Part shown: piece by piece, positions 10,401-18,659 of the stretch
How positions within the stretch are numbered: the first letter of the stretch is position 1
Layout of the letters: every line of letters begins with the position of its first letter
Assembly: GCA_963772265.1 (NCBI GenBank)
Contig: CAVYWS010000004.1
Coordinates: forward strand, 186,001-250,000
Direction of reading: 5' to 3'
Length of the DNA: 64,000 nucleotides
From: Mayfieldus sp963772265
GTDB lineage: Bacteria; Actinomycetota; Thermoleophilia; Solirubrobacterales; 70-9
The notes under the pieces: model-generated
Databases searched by the model: none
What the model saw: the letters and a program-made list of their open reading frames with translations, nothing else
Told to the model about the DNA's origin: nothing
Program-made: the position numbers and the translations under genes

Positions 10401-10462
10401 CCCTGCCTGACCAGTCCGGCGCGGCCGGAGTTGAGGGGTCCGTGTAGGAGGTGCAGCGGCAT
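7405..10462 (-). CDS. addB: AddB-like nuclease subunit, frameshifted near 7950
   Basis: About 1,019 codons. It starts MPLHLLHGPLNSGRAG, a degenerate P-loop as in AddB proteins (no intact GKT), and has a helicase-like but motor-dead body. The C-terminal nuclease lies in another frame after an indel near 7950: GRIDRVDQGDG, then AYDYK. Four cysteines (one in FDVCSYRWF and three in CPRFCGFAPIC) match the Fe-S staple of AddB nuclease domains. An acidic poly-Glu tail ends the protein. I chose ATG 10462; an ATG at 10510 is also in frame. The stop lies 57 bases before addA. The name rests on domain layout; an AdnAB-like origin is not excluded. Confidence 0.82.
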
Positions 10463-10589
10463 CGGTGCTCCGCGTCCCAGCATATGAACGCTGGCGGCGC
10501 GCTCGGGCACCCCGCAGACGTCCCTCGGGCAGCCGAGAAGGCGCGATTTGGTGCATTCCGGGCCTCGATTTGCCGTCTTGCGACGCCTC

Positions 10590-10603
10590 TATCTTGGGCC
10601 GCG
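10590..10603 (+). promoter_or_regulatory. Leaderless-type promoter, -10 box TATCTT
   Basis: TATCTT (10590-10595) ends eight bases before ATG 10604, and there is no Shine-Dalgarno sequence between them. Confidence 0.5.
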
Positions 10604-11059
10604 ATGGCACTCTGCTTCGTAGATCCCGCCGACGCGATCCGCGCGATTGCCGACTCGATCGGCCGTGAGGCCCGTCGCCAGCTGCTCGGCGAGGCGGTCC
10701 GGGCCTGGGTCGACGAGATCCCCGACGACGAGCTCGAGGTTCACTACGCGAAGGCGCTGTCCGAGCTCGACGAGCACGACCTCTCGATGCTCGCCGCCTG
10801 GCATGGCTCTCTCGACGTCGGTCAGCCGGTTCCCAGCCGCGATTTCCTGATGGGAGCGTTCGGCTCGCTCGGAGAGAATCGCCGCGAGGCGCTGAAGCTG
10901 GCGGCCGGGTTCCGTGGCGAGGAGGCGGTCGACGCCGGTGTCACCGAGGAGCGGGCCCTGGAGACAGTGGTCGAGTGGCTCTCGCCGCCGCGGCTGATGG
11001 AGCTGGCGGCCGAGGCGGTCGACCTCTACATCTGGGACCGGGCCGGCTCCGACAACTAG
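10604..11059 (+). CDS. Conserved hypothetical protein, 151 residues
   Basis: I do not recognise this protein. It is soluble, acidic and apparently all-helical (for example REARRQLLGEAVRAWVDEIP and ERALETVVEWLSPPRLMELA), with no membrane segment, signal peptide or cysteine cluster. The only cysteine is Cys4. ATG 10604 was preferred over upstream in-frame codons because a TATCTT box sits eight bases before it and the residues upstream look non-coding. It is divergent from addB and is followed 34 bases later by the ArsC-like gene on the same strand, which has its own -10 box. Confidence 0.65.
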   Translation: MALCFVDPADAIRAIADSIGREARRQLLGEAVRAWVDEIPDDELEVHYAKALSELDEHDLSMLAAWHGSLDVGQPVPSRDFLMGAFGSLGENRREALKLAAGFRGEEAVDAGVTEERALETVVEWLSPPRLMELAAEAVDLYIWDRAGSDN

Positions 11060-11081
11060 GCGGCCGCCCTCACGGGTCGGG

Positions 11082-11093
11082 GATACTGCCGTC
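11082..11093 (+). promoter_or_regulatory. Leaderless-type promoter, -10 box GATACT
   Basis: GATACT (11082-11087) ends six bases before GTG 11094 of the ArsC-like gene, with no ribosome binding site in between. Confidence 0.5.
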
Positions 11094-11522
11094 GTGCGCG
11101 TGCTGTTCGTCTGCCTGCAGAACGCCGGCCGCTCGCAGATCAGCGAGTCACTGTTCAGCCGTGCCGCCGGAGAGCGCCACGAGGCTCGGTCGGCGGGGAC
11201 GACGCCCGCCGACCGCGTCCACCCCGAGGTCGTCGAGGCGATGAACGAGGTCGGGATCGACCTCTCGGACCGGGTGCCGAAGGCGCTGGAGCGAAGCGAC
11301 GCCGAATGGGCAGACGTCGTGGTGACGATGGGCTGCGGCGACGCCTGCCCCTACATACCCGGCAAGCGCTACGTCGACTGGGACCTCGAAGACCCGGCGG
11401 GTCGGCCGCTTGACGAGGTGCGCGGGATCCGTGACGAGATCGGGCGCCGGATCGAGGCGCTGCTCGCCAAGCTCGACGCGGGTGACGGCGAGCTCAGCCC
11501 GGCGTCGCCGTCGGGCGTCTGA
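11094..11522 (+). CDS. Low-molecular-weight phosphatase-fold arsenate reductase (ArsC, thioredoxin-coupled type)
   Basis: 142 residues. The CX5R phosphatase loop is CLQNAGRS (Cys7, Arg13), and the general-acid loop is DWDLEDP. A pair of cysteines in MGCGDACPYIPG (Cys81, Cys85) stands where thioredoxin-linked ArsC enzymes carry their second and third redox cysteines. The likely reaction is reduction of arsenate to arsenite with thioredoxin. No arsR or efflux gene is adjacent, so a general protein-tyrosine phosphatase role remains possible. The 3' end overlaps the convergent glycosyltransferase gene by 29 bases. Confidence 0.82.
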   Translation: MRVLFVCLQNAGRSQISESLFSRAAGERHEARSAGTTPADRVHPEVVEAMNEVGIDLSDRVPKALERSDAEWADVVVTMGCGDACPYIPGKRYVDWDLEDPAGRPLDEVRGIRDEIGRRIEALLAKLDAGDGELSPASPSGV

Positions 11523-13263
11523 CCAGAGTCGAGTTCGGCCGGCCCGGCACAGGGCTTGCGCCTCCACAGTCCCCGCCGTGCAGCCTGTAGACCTGCACCA
11601 TCGGGCCCGGGTGCCGGTAGGCGAGCGGGTAGAAGTCGTAGGAGAAGTCGTAGTCGAAGGGGACGACGTCCTTGCCGGGCCCTCCGGGGCGGTTGAGGCT
11701 GCCCCACGGCGAGACGCTGAAGCGAACCGATCCGTAGTGGGACAGGGCGCCGTAGTAGGTTCGCGCCCGCTTGCCGACGATCGGATCGGAGAGCGCCAGA
11801 CCCCAGTAGTTCGAGCTGGCGACCACCCAGCAGTAGTCGTGGTCGATGTAGGCCCGCACGAGGCGGTCGCTGAGGTAGCGGGCATAGGGCTTCTCGCCGC
11901 CGAGCAGCAGCCGCGGGCTCGTGATCGCCCGCGGCCAGGGCGAGTTCCACGAGTTGGCGAAGAACGGCTCGGTGATCACCTTGGCGTCGCGCGGAACGTG
12001 CTCGAGCATCCAGGTCCTGGTCAGATTGAGGGTGTGGGGGCGTGAGAGAACCCTGTCGTTGTGGACCGAATGCACGGCGCCCTGCGCCACAAGCGCCGCG
12101 GCGGCGACGCTGGTCAGGACCAGGGCGACCTGGGGGCGGCGCAGGCGGGCGGCGACGAGGTCGGCGCTGCGGACCGCCGCGTAGGCGGCGAACATGCAGA
12201 CGATCGGGAAGGCGGGCAGCAGCCAGCGGCCGAAGTAGCGCGACTGGATCCCGACGTAGAGGACGAACAGGGGTATCACGGGGATCAGGACCAGCGCCCG
12301 GCGCCGATCCTCGGTCCAGAGCAGGACCGCGCCCCAGACTGCCGCCAGCGCCGGCACCCAGCCGAGGCCCCAGGTGAACGTCTTCAGGTAGTAGGGGATG
12401 CCGCCGTTCGGATCCTCGCCGAACTTGTGCTTCTCGACCACCTCGCCCTGGACGCCGAGGCCGCCGAAGAATTGCGCCGGCCTGAGCAGCGCGTACGGGT
12501 TGAGGATCAGGAACGCCGCCAGGGCGCAGCCGAACACCAGCACCAGGGCCCGGCGATGCGACACCGAGGCGGGCCCCCGCGGCGCCAGCACCACCGCGGT
12601 CAGCAGGGGGACGAGCACGATTCCGTCCAGATACTTGGTCGCCGCCGCGACCCCGGCAAAGGCCCCGGCGAGAACGTAGTCGCGGGTGGCGCCGCGGTTG
12701 AGCACCGCCGCGGTTCCGGCCAGCGACGCGAGTGCGGCGGCCATTGCCGGCACGTTGTTCAGCGCCACGTGCGAGTAGAAGACGGGCAGGAAGGCGACCG
12801 CCATCAGCAGGGACGCGAGCAGGCCGGTTCGGCGGTCGAAGAAGCGGCGGGCGGCAACGAAGGTCAGCCAGACCGCCACGGTGCCGATCAGGGCGACGAC
12901 GACGCGGCCGATCAGGAAGAGGCTCTCGCGGTCGGGGACCATTCCGATCAGCCTGTGGGCCTCCTGGCCGCCGTAGCGGATCGCGAATATCGCCTCCAGC
13001 ACGTAGGTGAGAAGCGGAGGGTTGTGCATGTAGTGCGGGTTGACGCTGCCGGCGTCCAGCATCCGCACCGCCTTGCGGACGTACACCCGCTCCTCGTCGA
13101 TCTGGTAGCCGAAGGGCAGCCCGTACTTGATCCCCCAGAGCCGGATCGCCAGGGCGAGCAGGAGGATCCCCCCCAGGGCGAGCATCCAGGGCTCGATACC
13201 CCAACGCTCGAGGCGGGCGCGCAAGGCGTCCAACAGGGGCCGGGTTCGCAGGGCGGTCGGCAA
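11494..13263 (-). CDS. Membrane glycosyltransferase, GT39/ArnT-like (PMT_2 family)
   Basis: 589 residues with roughly ten to eleven predicted membrane helices. A first-loop acidic pair, Asp56-Glu57 (YQIDEERVY), fits the catalytic DE of polyprenyl-phosphate-dependent GT-C enzymes. The HNPPLLTYVLE segment after it is also family-typical. The C-terminal 150 residues are a soluble extracytoplasmic domain rich in Trp and Tyr. It probably transfers a sugar from a lipid carrier to a protein or cell-wall acceptor outside the membrane; donor and acceptor are unknown. The gene stands alone, with a HAD-family operon upstream and the ArsC-like gene converging on its 3' end. Confidence 0.82.
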   Translation of the reverse strand: MPTALRTRPLLDALRARLERWGIEPWMLALGGILLLALAIRLWGIKYGLPFGYQIDEERVYVRKAVRMLDAGSVNPHYMHNPPLLTYVLEAIFAIRYGGQEAHRLIGMVPDRESLFLIGRVVVALIGTVAVWLTFVAARRFFDRRTGLLASLLMAVAFLPVFYSHVALNNVPAMAAALASLAGTAAVLNRGATRDYVLAGAFAGVAAATKYLDGIVLVPLLTAVVLAPRGPASVSHRRALVLVFGCALAAFLILNPYALLRPAQFFGGLGVQGEVVEKHKFGEDPNGGIPYYLKTFTWGLGWVPALAAVWGAVLLWTEDRRRALVLIPVIPLFVLYVGIQSRYFGRWLLPAFPIVCMFAAYAAVRSADLVAARLRRPQVALVLTSVAAAALVAQGAVHSVHNDRVLSRPHTLNLTRTWMLEHVPRDAKVITEPFFANSWNSPWPRAITSPRLLLGGEKPYARYLSDRLVRAYIDHDYCWVVASSNYWGLALSDPIVGKRARTYYGALSHYGSVRFSVSPWGSLNRPGGPGKDVVPFDYDFSYDFYPLAYRHPGPMVQVYRLHGGDCGGASPVPGRPNSTLVRRPTATPG

Positions 13264-13275
13264 GCCGCCGAAAGA

Positions 13276-13914
13276 CTAGGCCGAACGGTCGACGCGAGCG
13301 CGGATCTCGGGGATTGCCTGCTCGTTGTCGCGGAAGTGGACCGCGGTCATGCCGAGCTCACGGGCGGCGTCGCAGTTGACCTCGACGTCGTCGACGAACA
13401 GGCAGTCGCCGGCGCCTGCCCCGACCCGCTCCAGCGTGATCTCGTAGATCTCCCGCTCGGGTTTGCGGCAGCCGACGAAGGCGGAGTCGACGACGACCTC
13501 GAACAGCTCGTCGATCGGCGCCATGCTGCGCCACAGCGGCTCCCACTCGCGAACGTTGTTGGTGAGCAGCGCCATTCCAAGGCCGCGGTCCTTCAGCTCG
13601 CGCATCAGCTCGATCATCGGCACGTTGGGCTCCAGGGCCTCGAAGTAGATCTCGCTGAACCGATGCATATGTGGGCGGTGGCCCAGCTCGGGCTCGAGCT
13701 CGTCGGCGATGCGGCCGAGGAACTCGGCCTCGGAGAGATTGCCCTTCTCGAGCTCGAACAGGGGGTGGGCGCCGTCGCGCTCCGCCAGCCGCTGCATCGC
13801 GGTGCCGAGCGTCTCCATCGCGATCCCGGTCTCGTCCTGGAAGGCGACGAAGGACTGGATCAGCGGCGTCGTCAGCACGCCGCCGAAATCGGAGATGATC
13901 GTGCGCACGCTCAA
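13276..13914 (-). CDS. HAD-superfamily hydrolase
   Basis: 212 residues with all four HAD motifs: Asp9 in SDFGGVLT, Thr118 in LLTNN, Lys151 in GCRKPE and Asp175-Asp176 in FVDDVEVN. Motif I reads DFG rather than DxD, so the usual phosphatase acid/base Asp is replaced by Gly. This occurs in HAD subfamilies resembling the epoxide hydrolase N-terminal domain, and catalytic phosphatase activity may be reduced or different. The ATG overlaps the stop of the upstream unknown gene (ATGA, 13911-13914), making it the third gene of the fxsA operon. Substrate unknown. Confidence 0.85.
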   Translation of the reverse strand: MSVRTIISDFGGVLTTPLIQSFVAFQDETGIAMETLGTAMQRLAERDGAHPLFELEKGNLSEAEFLGRIADELEPELGHRPHMHRFSEIYFEALEPNVPMIELMRELKDRGLGMALLTNNVREWEPLWRSMAPIDELFEVVVDSAFVGCRKPEREIYEITLERVGAGAGDCLFVDDVEVNCDAARELGMTAVHFRDNEQAIPEIRARVDRSA

Positions 13915-14651
13915 TCGCCGGCGTCGGAGAGGACCTCGTAGCGGCCGAGTCCAGGCCGACCCTCCAACGACCAGCGAAAGAAGGCGAGGTCGAGGCGGCG
14001 CTCGCCGAGCGGCAGCGAGGTGCCGCAGACGACGGCCCCGGCGACCCGCACCGGCGGGCGAGGCTCGCCGTCCCCCTCGGGCCAGAGCTCCAGGGTGGCG
14101 CGGAGCTGACGGCCCTGCTCGTCGTAGTGGGTCGACAGCAGCGGCTCGCGGATCACGGTCAGCTCGCCCTCGGGGTCCGCCAGGGCGGCCCTCAGCTCCT
14201 CGTCGCCGTGGTCGGTGGCGCCGCGTGGCCGGGCTCCGCGCAGGGCGAGGATGCCGCCGTCGGCGAAGGCGATCGCGATCGCGCGGGTCACCGAGACCTC
14301 CTGCGGCTCGGGGTCGGAGACCGCATCGGAGCGGATGCCGAGGCAGGAAATCGTCCGCGTCCCCTTGCTCCCGCGCACCTCGCCGCGCACCCGGCAGACG
14401 GCGAGCTCCTCGGTGCCGGTACGCTCGCCGCGCAGGCTGACCGGCGCCCCGAGCCGCGAGATCTCGAGCTCCAGCCCGACCCCGTCGAGCTCCAGCCCGA
14501 CGGCGGCGTCGCCGCCGGTTTCGGAATGGCGCGGCTGGGCCTCGCTGGTCGCCGCGACGACGTCCTCGTGGTCGAACACGATCGCGGCCCCGGAGGGCCG
14601 GCAGGTGCCGAAGAGGCCCCGCTCGGGATCGGCGAAGTCGAATCCCATCAT
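13911..14651 (-). CDS. Conserved hypothetical protein, 246 residues
   Basis: Not recognised. The protein is beta-rich and acidic, without membrane segments or signal peptide. It begins MMGFDFADPERGLFGTCRPS and ends in RWSLEGRPGLGRYEVLSDAGD; the middle is a series of short strands (VGLELDGVGLELEISRLGAP). The start overlaps the fxsA stop (ATGA at 14648-14651) and its stop overlaps the HAD start, so the three genes are tightly coupled. An alternative start is the adjacent ATG at 14648. Nothing in the sequence gives a catalytic motif. The coupling to fxsA is the only functional hint. Confidence 0.65.
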   Translation of the reverse strand: MMGFDFADPERGLFGTCRPSGAAIVFDHEDVVAATSEAQPRHSETGGDAAVGLELDGVGLELEISRLGAPVSLRGERTGTEELAVCRVRGEVRGSKGTRTISCLGIRSDAVSDPEPQEVSVTRAIAIAFADGGILALRGARPRGATDHGDEELRAALADPEGELTVIREPLLSTHYDEQGRQLRATLELWPEGDGEPRPPVRVAGAVVCGTSLPLGERRLDLAFFRWSLEGRPGLGRYEVLSDAGD

Positions 14652-15178
14652 GAGGGCGGCAGGCGCGGGCGCTCGGCGCCGTTGCCCTGGTTCTCCTCGA
14701 CCCGGTCCTCGCCGGGCACCTCGCGGGCGCTGCCCTCGAAGTCGTGAGGCCTGCGGCCGCCGGCGGGTTCCCCGTAGCCGCCGCCCGGAGGACCGTATGC
14801 CCCCGCGGGGCCGACCAGGACGAAGCGGCGGCGCAGGTATCGGAACAGCCCGCGCCTCAGCAGGGCGCGGCTGGGGGGGATGAGCAGCAGCAATCCGCCG
14901 ATGTCCGTGATGAATCCCGGGGTGAGCAGCAGCGTCCCGCCCACGGTGACCATCAGCCCGTCGGCCACCTCGCGGCCGGGGAAGCGGCCCTCGGCGATCG
15001 CGGCATTGAAGCGCCGCCAGGCCGCCCGTCCCTGATGGCGCAGCAGCATCGATCCGAGCACCGCGTCGGCGAGCAGCAGCGCGATCGTCGGCAGGACGCC
15101 GATCAGCTCGCCGACCTTGATGATCACGTAGATCTCGGCGATCGGCACGGCTATGAACAGCACGATCAGGATGCCCAT
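14648..15178 (-). CDS. fxsA: FxsA family cytoplasmic-membrane protein
   Basis: 176 residues. FxsA signature: an N-terminal membrane segment (ILIVLFIAVPIAEIYVII), a second at GVLPTIALLLADAVLGSMLL with RHQGRAAWRRF after it, then GGTLLLTPGFITDIGGLLLL. The C-terminal 60 residues are hydrophilic and Gly/Pro-rich, longer than in the E. coli protein that suppresses F-plasmid exclusion of phage T7. Its normal role is unknown. It heads a three-gene operon with four-base overlaps. A TAGGCT box (15188-15193, minus strand) lies nine bases before the ATG. Confidence 0.88.
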   Translation of the reverse strand: MGILIVLFIAVPIAEIYVIIKVGELIGVLPTIALLLADAVLGSMLLRHQGRAAWRRFNAAIAEGRFPGREVADGLMVTVGGTLLLTPGFITDIGGLLLLIPPSRALLRRGLFRYLRRRFVLVGPAGAYGPPGGGYGEPAGGRRPHDFEGSAREVPGEDRVEENQGNGAERPRLPPS

Positions 15179-15187
15179 GGGCAGCGC

Positions 15188-15224
15188 AGCCTAGATGAGT
15201 AATCCCACTAGCTACGATGAGTGC
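15188..15224. promoter_or_regulatory. Back-to-back promoters for fxsA (minus) and the MIP18-type gene (plus)
   Basis: On the minus strand TAGGCT (15188-15193) ends nine bases before the fxsA ATG. On the plus strand TACGAT (15213-15218) ends six bases before ATG 15225. The two -10-like boxes are only 19 bases apart, so transcription of the two genes may interfere. Confidence 0.45.
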
Positions 15225-15539
15225 ATGGCTACTGAGAACGGAAGCGTGACCGAGGACGAGGTCCTCGAGGCACTGGAAGAGGTGATCGACCCCGAGCTGG
15301 GGCTGGACTTCGTCTCCCTCGGGCTCGTCTACGACGTCGAGATCGAGGGGCCAGAGGTCTTCGTGACGTTCACATTGACCACCCCCGCCTGTCCGATCGG
15401 ACCCCAGGTCTCGGAGCAGATGCGGGAGTTCGTCGGCGAGCTCCCCGGGGTCGAGAAGGTGCACCCGAAGATGATCTTCACACCGCCCTGGTCCCCGGAG
15501 ATGATGTCCGAGGACGCGAAGTTCGCGCTCGGGTACTAG
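15225..15539 (+). CDS. MIP18/DUF59 family iron-sulfur assembly protein (SufT/PaaD-like)
   Basis: 104 residues from ATG 15225; an in-frame ATG at 15195 is less likely because TACGAT at 15213-15218 would then lie inside the gene. DUF59 hallmarks are all present: EVLEALEEVIDPELGLDFVSLGLVYDV, TLTTPACPIG with the conserved Cys, and a C-terminal FTPPWSPEMMSEDAKFALGY. Such proteins help transfer or mature Fe-S clusters. The gene is solitary here, 16-23 kb from the suf genes of the same window. It is divergent from fxsA. Confidence 0.87.
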   Translation: MATENGSVTEDEVLEALEEVIDPELGLDFVSLGLVYDVEIEGPEVFVTFTLTTPACPIGPQVSEQMREFVGELPGVEKVHPKMIFTPPWSPEMMSEDAKFALGY

Positions 15540-15562
15540 GGGCCCCGCCTCGGGGGCGCCGT

Positions 15563-16189
15563 CTAGGGCGCCTTGCAGAAGTTGGCCGGGATCGGAGCCC
15601 CGCCGTCGAAGCTGCTGGACGCTCCGTCGGAGCCGTACTCCTCGGAGGCGCTGTGATGGGCCCCGTCGGCGGTCACGTAGTCGAGGTTGTAGATGACGTG
15701 CTGTGAGCCGCCGTCCTGGTAGCAGACGCCGAAGCTGAAGTCGCGCCCGCCGGGCTTCTTGTAGACGAGGTCGGTGAAGGTCTCGCTGCCGGGGGCGTCG
15801 ACGTCGTTGGTCGAGAAGGTGCTGTTGGGGATCGTGTCGGCGGCTGCCCTCGCCCTGTTGCCGTTCGAATCGAAGACCCACAGGTCGAGGTCGATGTTGC
15901 CGCCGCTGGGCGGATTCGAGTCCCAGGTCAGGGTCGCGCGGACCAGCGAGGAAGTACCCGCGGCATGGTGCTTGTACTTCTTATGGCACCTTCTCTTTGC
16001 CTTCTTGCGCTTGTGGTGGGTCCTCTTCTTCTTTGCCTTCTTCAGGCACTTCTTCAGGCTCGACGCGGTCGCGGTTCCGCCGCCAGATGCGCTCGCCGAC
16101 GCTCCCGCCAGCAGTCCGACCGCAAGCCCGAGGGTCGCCAGAAGCGCTAGCACTGCGATTCCCCGGTTCCCTCTCCTCATCGATCGCAA
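15563..16189 (-). CDS. Secreted protein with Lys/His-rich linker, unknown function
   Basis: 208 residues. A classic Sec signal peptide (basic start, hydrophobic IAVLALLATLGLAVGLLAGA, likely cleavage after ASASA) leads into an unusual strongly basic stretch, about residues 45-75, rich in Lys, His and Arg. A beta-rich domain follows (SLVRATLTWDSNPPSGGNID) with two cysteines (FGVCYQDG and NFCKAP) that could pair. TWDSNPPSGGNIDLDLWVFD resembles the start of secreted domains with Asp-rich, possibly metal-binding, loops. The gene stands alone, with the stop 23 bases from the convergent DUF59 gene. Function not assigned. Confidence 0.7.
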   Translation of the reverse strand: MRSMRRGNRGIAVLALLATLGLAVGLLAGASASASGGGTATASSLKKCLKKAKKKRTHHKRKKAKRRCHKKYKHHAAGTSSLVRATLTWDSNPPSGGNIDLDLWVFDSNGNRARAAADTIPNSTFSTNDVDAPGSETFTDLVYKKPGGRDFSFGVCYQDGGSQHVIYNLDYVTADGAHHSASEEYGSDGASSSFDGGAPIPANFCKAP

Positions 16190-16234
16190 GCCTACACGCT
16201 GCAGCGCAAGCGCGGCTAGATCTGGACTGGGGTA

Positions 16235-17125
16235 CTAGCCGCTTTCCGCCGGCGCCGGCCCCATCTCCTCGTCGACGTGCAGCGGAGCCGGTGTGAGCGC
16301 CGCTGCCGCGATCACCAGCGCGAACGCCAGCAATCGGGCGGTCAACCCGAGCGCCCCGTCCGGGAGCGGGTCGGCGAAGACGATCGGCCCGGCCGCGATC
16401 GTCACCGTGTTGGCGGTGACGCTGGTGACCGCGATCACCGGCACCGCGTCGCCGAGTTGCAGGCTGCGGGCCGAGACCAGAAGGCCGATCAGCGAGAGGG
16501 CCAGCACGGTCAGGGCGAGGGGGTTGACCAGGGTCGCCGCCACCCCGTCGCCGAGGCTGTGGCTGGCGCCCTTGATCGAGACGTCGGAGGCGCCCCAGAG
16601 CAGTCCGGCAGCGGCACCGAACAGAACCCCCTGGTGGTGGCGTCCCGAGGCGGCCGCCGAGACGGCGAAGCCGGCGGCGGCGACCAGCGCCACGTAGAGG
16701 GCGATCGTCGCCGCATCGAAGTCTGAGTGGGCACTGTCTCCGGCCCCGTTCAGGGTCGCGGCCAGGAAGGCGAGCCCGGCCGCGGCAAGGGCGACGCTGA
16801 ACCACTCGCGGCGCGAGACCTCGAAGCCGAAGGCCCGGTCGGCGATCACGGTCAGCATCACCAGCCCACCCGCGATCACCGACTGCACGAGCGAGATCGG
16901 GGCCAGCGAGAGGGCCGCGGCGTGAAGGCCCCACGAGCCCATCGCGACGACGATCCCGAGCGTGTACCAGGGCGAGCGGAAGAGGACCAGCGAGCTGTGA
17001 ACCGGGCGGCGGAAGTCGACCGCCGGCGCCTGCACGGCGCCGCGCTGCTTGTAGAGGAAGCCGACGATCGAGGTCAGGGCGGTGGCGACGGCCAGCCACA
17101 GACCCACCTGCACCGAGAGGGACAT
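16235..17125 (-). CDS. DMT-superfamily (EamA/NIPA-like) membrane transporter
   Basis: 296 residues with nine to ten predicted membrane helices arranged as the two EamA-like repeats typical of drug/metabolite transporters. Recognisable stretches are LSLAPISLVQSVIAGGLVML (first repeat) and LGDAVPVIAVTSVTANTVTI (second repeat). The SLVQSVIAGG motif is also seen in NIPA-type magnesium transporters, so cation transport is an alternative. The acidic C-terminal tail is short. It lies just downstream of the WS/DGAT gene on the same strand, 33 bases apart, and could be cotranscribed. Substrate unknown. Confidence 0.78.
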   Translation of the reverse strand: MSLSVQVGLWLAVATALTSIVGFLYKQRGAVQAPAVDFRRPVHSSLVLFRSPWYTLGIVVAMGSWGLHAAALSLAPISLVQSVIAGGLVMLTVIADRAFGFEVSRREWFSVALAAAGLAFLAATLNGAGDSAHSDFDAATIALYVALVAAAGFAVSAAASGRHHQGVLFGAAAGLLWGASDVSIKGASHSLGDGVAATLVNPLALTVLALSLIGLLVSARSLQLGDAVPVIAVTSVTANTVTIAAGPIVFADPLPDGALGLTARLLAFALVIAAAALTPAPLHVDEEMGPAPAESG

Positions 17126-17158
17126 CGACCGAGCAGGGTAGCGGGGGCGCTTTGCCGC

Positions 17159-18604
17159 TCAGCTGGCCGGCGCCTCGGCCGGCTCCGACTTCTTGCGGTC
17201 CGGCTCGACAGCCTTCGCCGCCTCGGTCAGCTCCTCGATCGCGTCGGAGATCCCCTCGGCGAACTCCTCCAGGTCCTCCATCGCGTCGTAGTCGCCGAGC
17301 AGCCCGAAGTCGATGTGCCCGTGGTAGCTCATGATCGCGATCGCCAGGGCGTGGTTCTCGGGCAAGAAGGCGACCGGGAAGACGTCCTCGAGCTCGCGGC
17401 CCAGGACATAGAGCGGGACCTGCGGGCCAGGGACGTTGGTGACGATCAGGTTGAAGAGCCGGGTCGAGAAGTTGATCCGCGACGCCTGGGCGAGCAGGGT
17501 GGGGGGAGCGAAGTCGTTGAAGCGGGAGATCACCTCGGCGCCCAATGCCTGCTTGGACTGCTTCAGCTCCCCCATCGCCTCGCGGACGATCTGGAGCCGG
17601 CGCACCGGGTCCTCGACGTAGACCGGCAGCGGCCCTCGCATCGCCGCGATCCGGTTGCCGAGCCCGCCCTGGTCGTCCTCGGTCCTGATCGAGACCGGCA
17701 CCAGCGCCCGCAGCTCCAGGCCCTCGGTCTTGATCCCCCGCTTCTGCAGCCATCCGCGCAGCGCACCGGCCACCACCGCCAGCACCACGTCGTTGACGGT
17801 GCCGCCGAGGGCGTCCTTGATCCGCTTGAAGTCGGCCAGCTCCGATCGAATCCAGACGAAGCGGCGGTGCGAGCCGATCTCGGCGTTGAGCGGGACCTCG
17901 GGCGCCGGGTTGGCGAAGTTCCACGCCACCTCACCCAGAGCCTCGAGCGAGTCGGCGACCCGGCGCAGGGCAGGCTCGGGGTGCTGGATCGCGCTCAGCA
18001 GCCGGCCGCCGAGCTTCAGCGGCGCCACCGCCGCGTCGCTCACGCCGCGGGACAGAAGCTGTGTCGTCGAGGGCACCGGGCTCGGAACCCAGTCCTGCTC
18101 GGCCTCGGCCGGCTCCGGTACCGGCTTGACGTCGAACAGCACGGTGGCGATGTCGACTCCGGCGACCCCGTCGACCAAGGCGTGATGGGTCTTCGAGAGA
18201 AGCGCGAAGCGGTTGCGCTCCAGGCCCTGCACCAGCCAGAGCTCCCAGAGCGGCTTCGAGCGGTCGAGCTGCTGCGAGAAGACGCGCCCGGTCAGGCGGC
18301 GGAGCTGGTCCTCGGAGCCGGGGGCGGGCAGGGCGGTGTGGCGGACGTGGTAGCTGAGGTTGAAGGTGGGGTCGTCGGACCACAGTGGCCGGCCGGCCTC
18401 CAACGGCGGGAAGACGAGCTTCTGGCGAAAGCGCGGAACCAGCTCGAGCCGGGAGCGAACGTGGTCGAGGAAGTCGTCGTAGCGCGGCGGCGGCCCCTCG
18501 AAGATCAGCACCGCCCCGACGTGCATGTGGCTGGATGACGTCTCGTTGGTCAGAAAAGAGGCGTCGATCGAGGTGAGGCGGTCGAGATGCGACTGCTTGC
18601 TCAT
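17159..18604 (-). CDS. Wax ester synthase / diacylglycerol acyltransferase (WS/DGAT)
   Basis: 481 residues, full family length. The active-site motif HHxxxDG is HHALVDG (His140, His141, Asp145, Gly146). Other family blocks are present: the N-terminal LTSIDASFL, PLWELWLVQGL, and the C-terminal NLIVTNVPGPQVPLYVLG (the NVPGP block). It would esterify diacylglycerol or fatty alcohols with acyl-CoA to make triacylglycerol or wax, as storage lipid at the membrane. A TAGGGT box (18614-18619) lies nine bases before the ATG. Divergent from ispH. Confidence 0.93.
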   Translation of the reverse strand: MSKQSHLDRLTSIDASFLTNETSSSHMHVGAVLIFEGPPPRYDDFLDHVRSRLELVPRFRQKLVFPPLEAGRPLWSDDPTFNLSYHVRHTALPAPGSEDQLRRLTGRVFSQQLDRSKPLWELWLVQGLERNRFALLSKTHHALVDGVAGVDIATVLFDVKPVPEPAEAEQDWVPSPVPSTTQLLSRGVSDAAVAPLKLGGRLLSAIQHPEPALRRVADSLEALGEVAWNFANPAPEVPLNAEIGSHRRFVWIRSELADFKRIKDALGGTVNDVVLAVVAGALRGWLQKRGIKTEGLELRALVPVSIRTEDDQGGLGNRIAAMRGPLPVYVEDPVRRLQIVREAMGELKQSKQALGAEVISRFNDFAPPTLLAQASRINFSTRLFNLIVTNVPGPQVPLYVLGRELEDVFPVAFLPENHALAIAIMSYHGHIDFGLLGDYDAMEDLEEFAEGISDAIEELTEAAKAVEPDRKKSEPAEAPAS

Positions 18605-18659
18605 CCTGGGACTACCCTACCGCCGCCAAGCAGGCGAATTGGGCGATCGAGACCCTCGC

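Noticed and set aside
3849..10462. addA and addB as true pseudogenes
   Set aside because: Protein conservation continues on both sides of each single break and both genes keep catalytic residues; similar breaks occur in essential sufB.
11094..11522. Arsenic resistance operon
   Set aside because: Only the reductase-like gene is present; no arsR, arsB/acr3 or arsM nearby, so no operon is claimed.
12061..13941. 626-codon plus-strand open frame opposite the GT39 and HAD genes
   Set aside because: Same reason; His/Gln/Arg-rich shadow of two recognisable minus-strand genes.
15538..15562. Small GC hairpin between the DUF59 gene and the secreted protein gene
   Set aside because: Short arms with several alternatives in very GC-rich sequence; not distinguishable from background.
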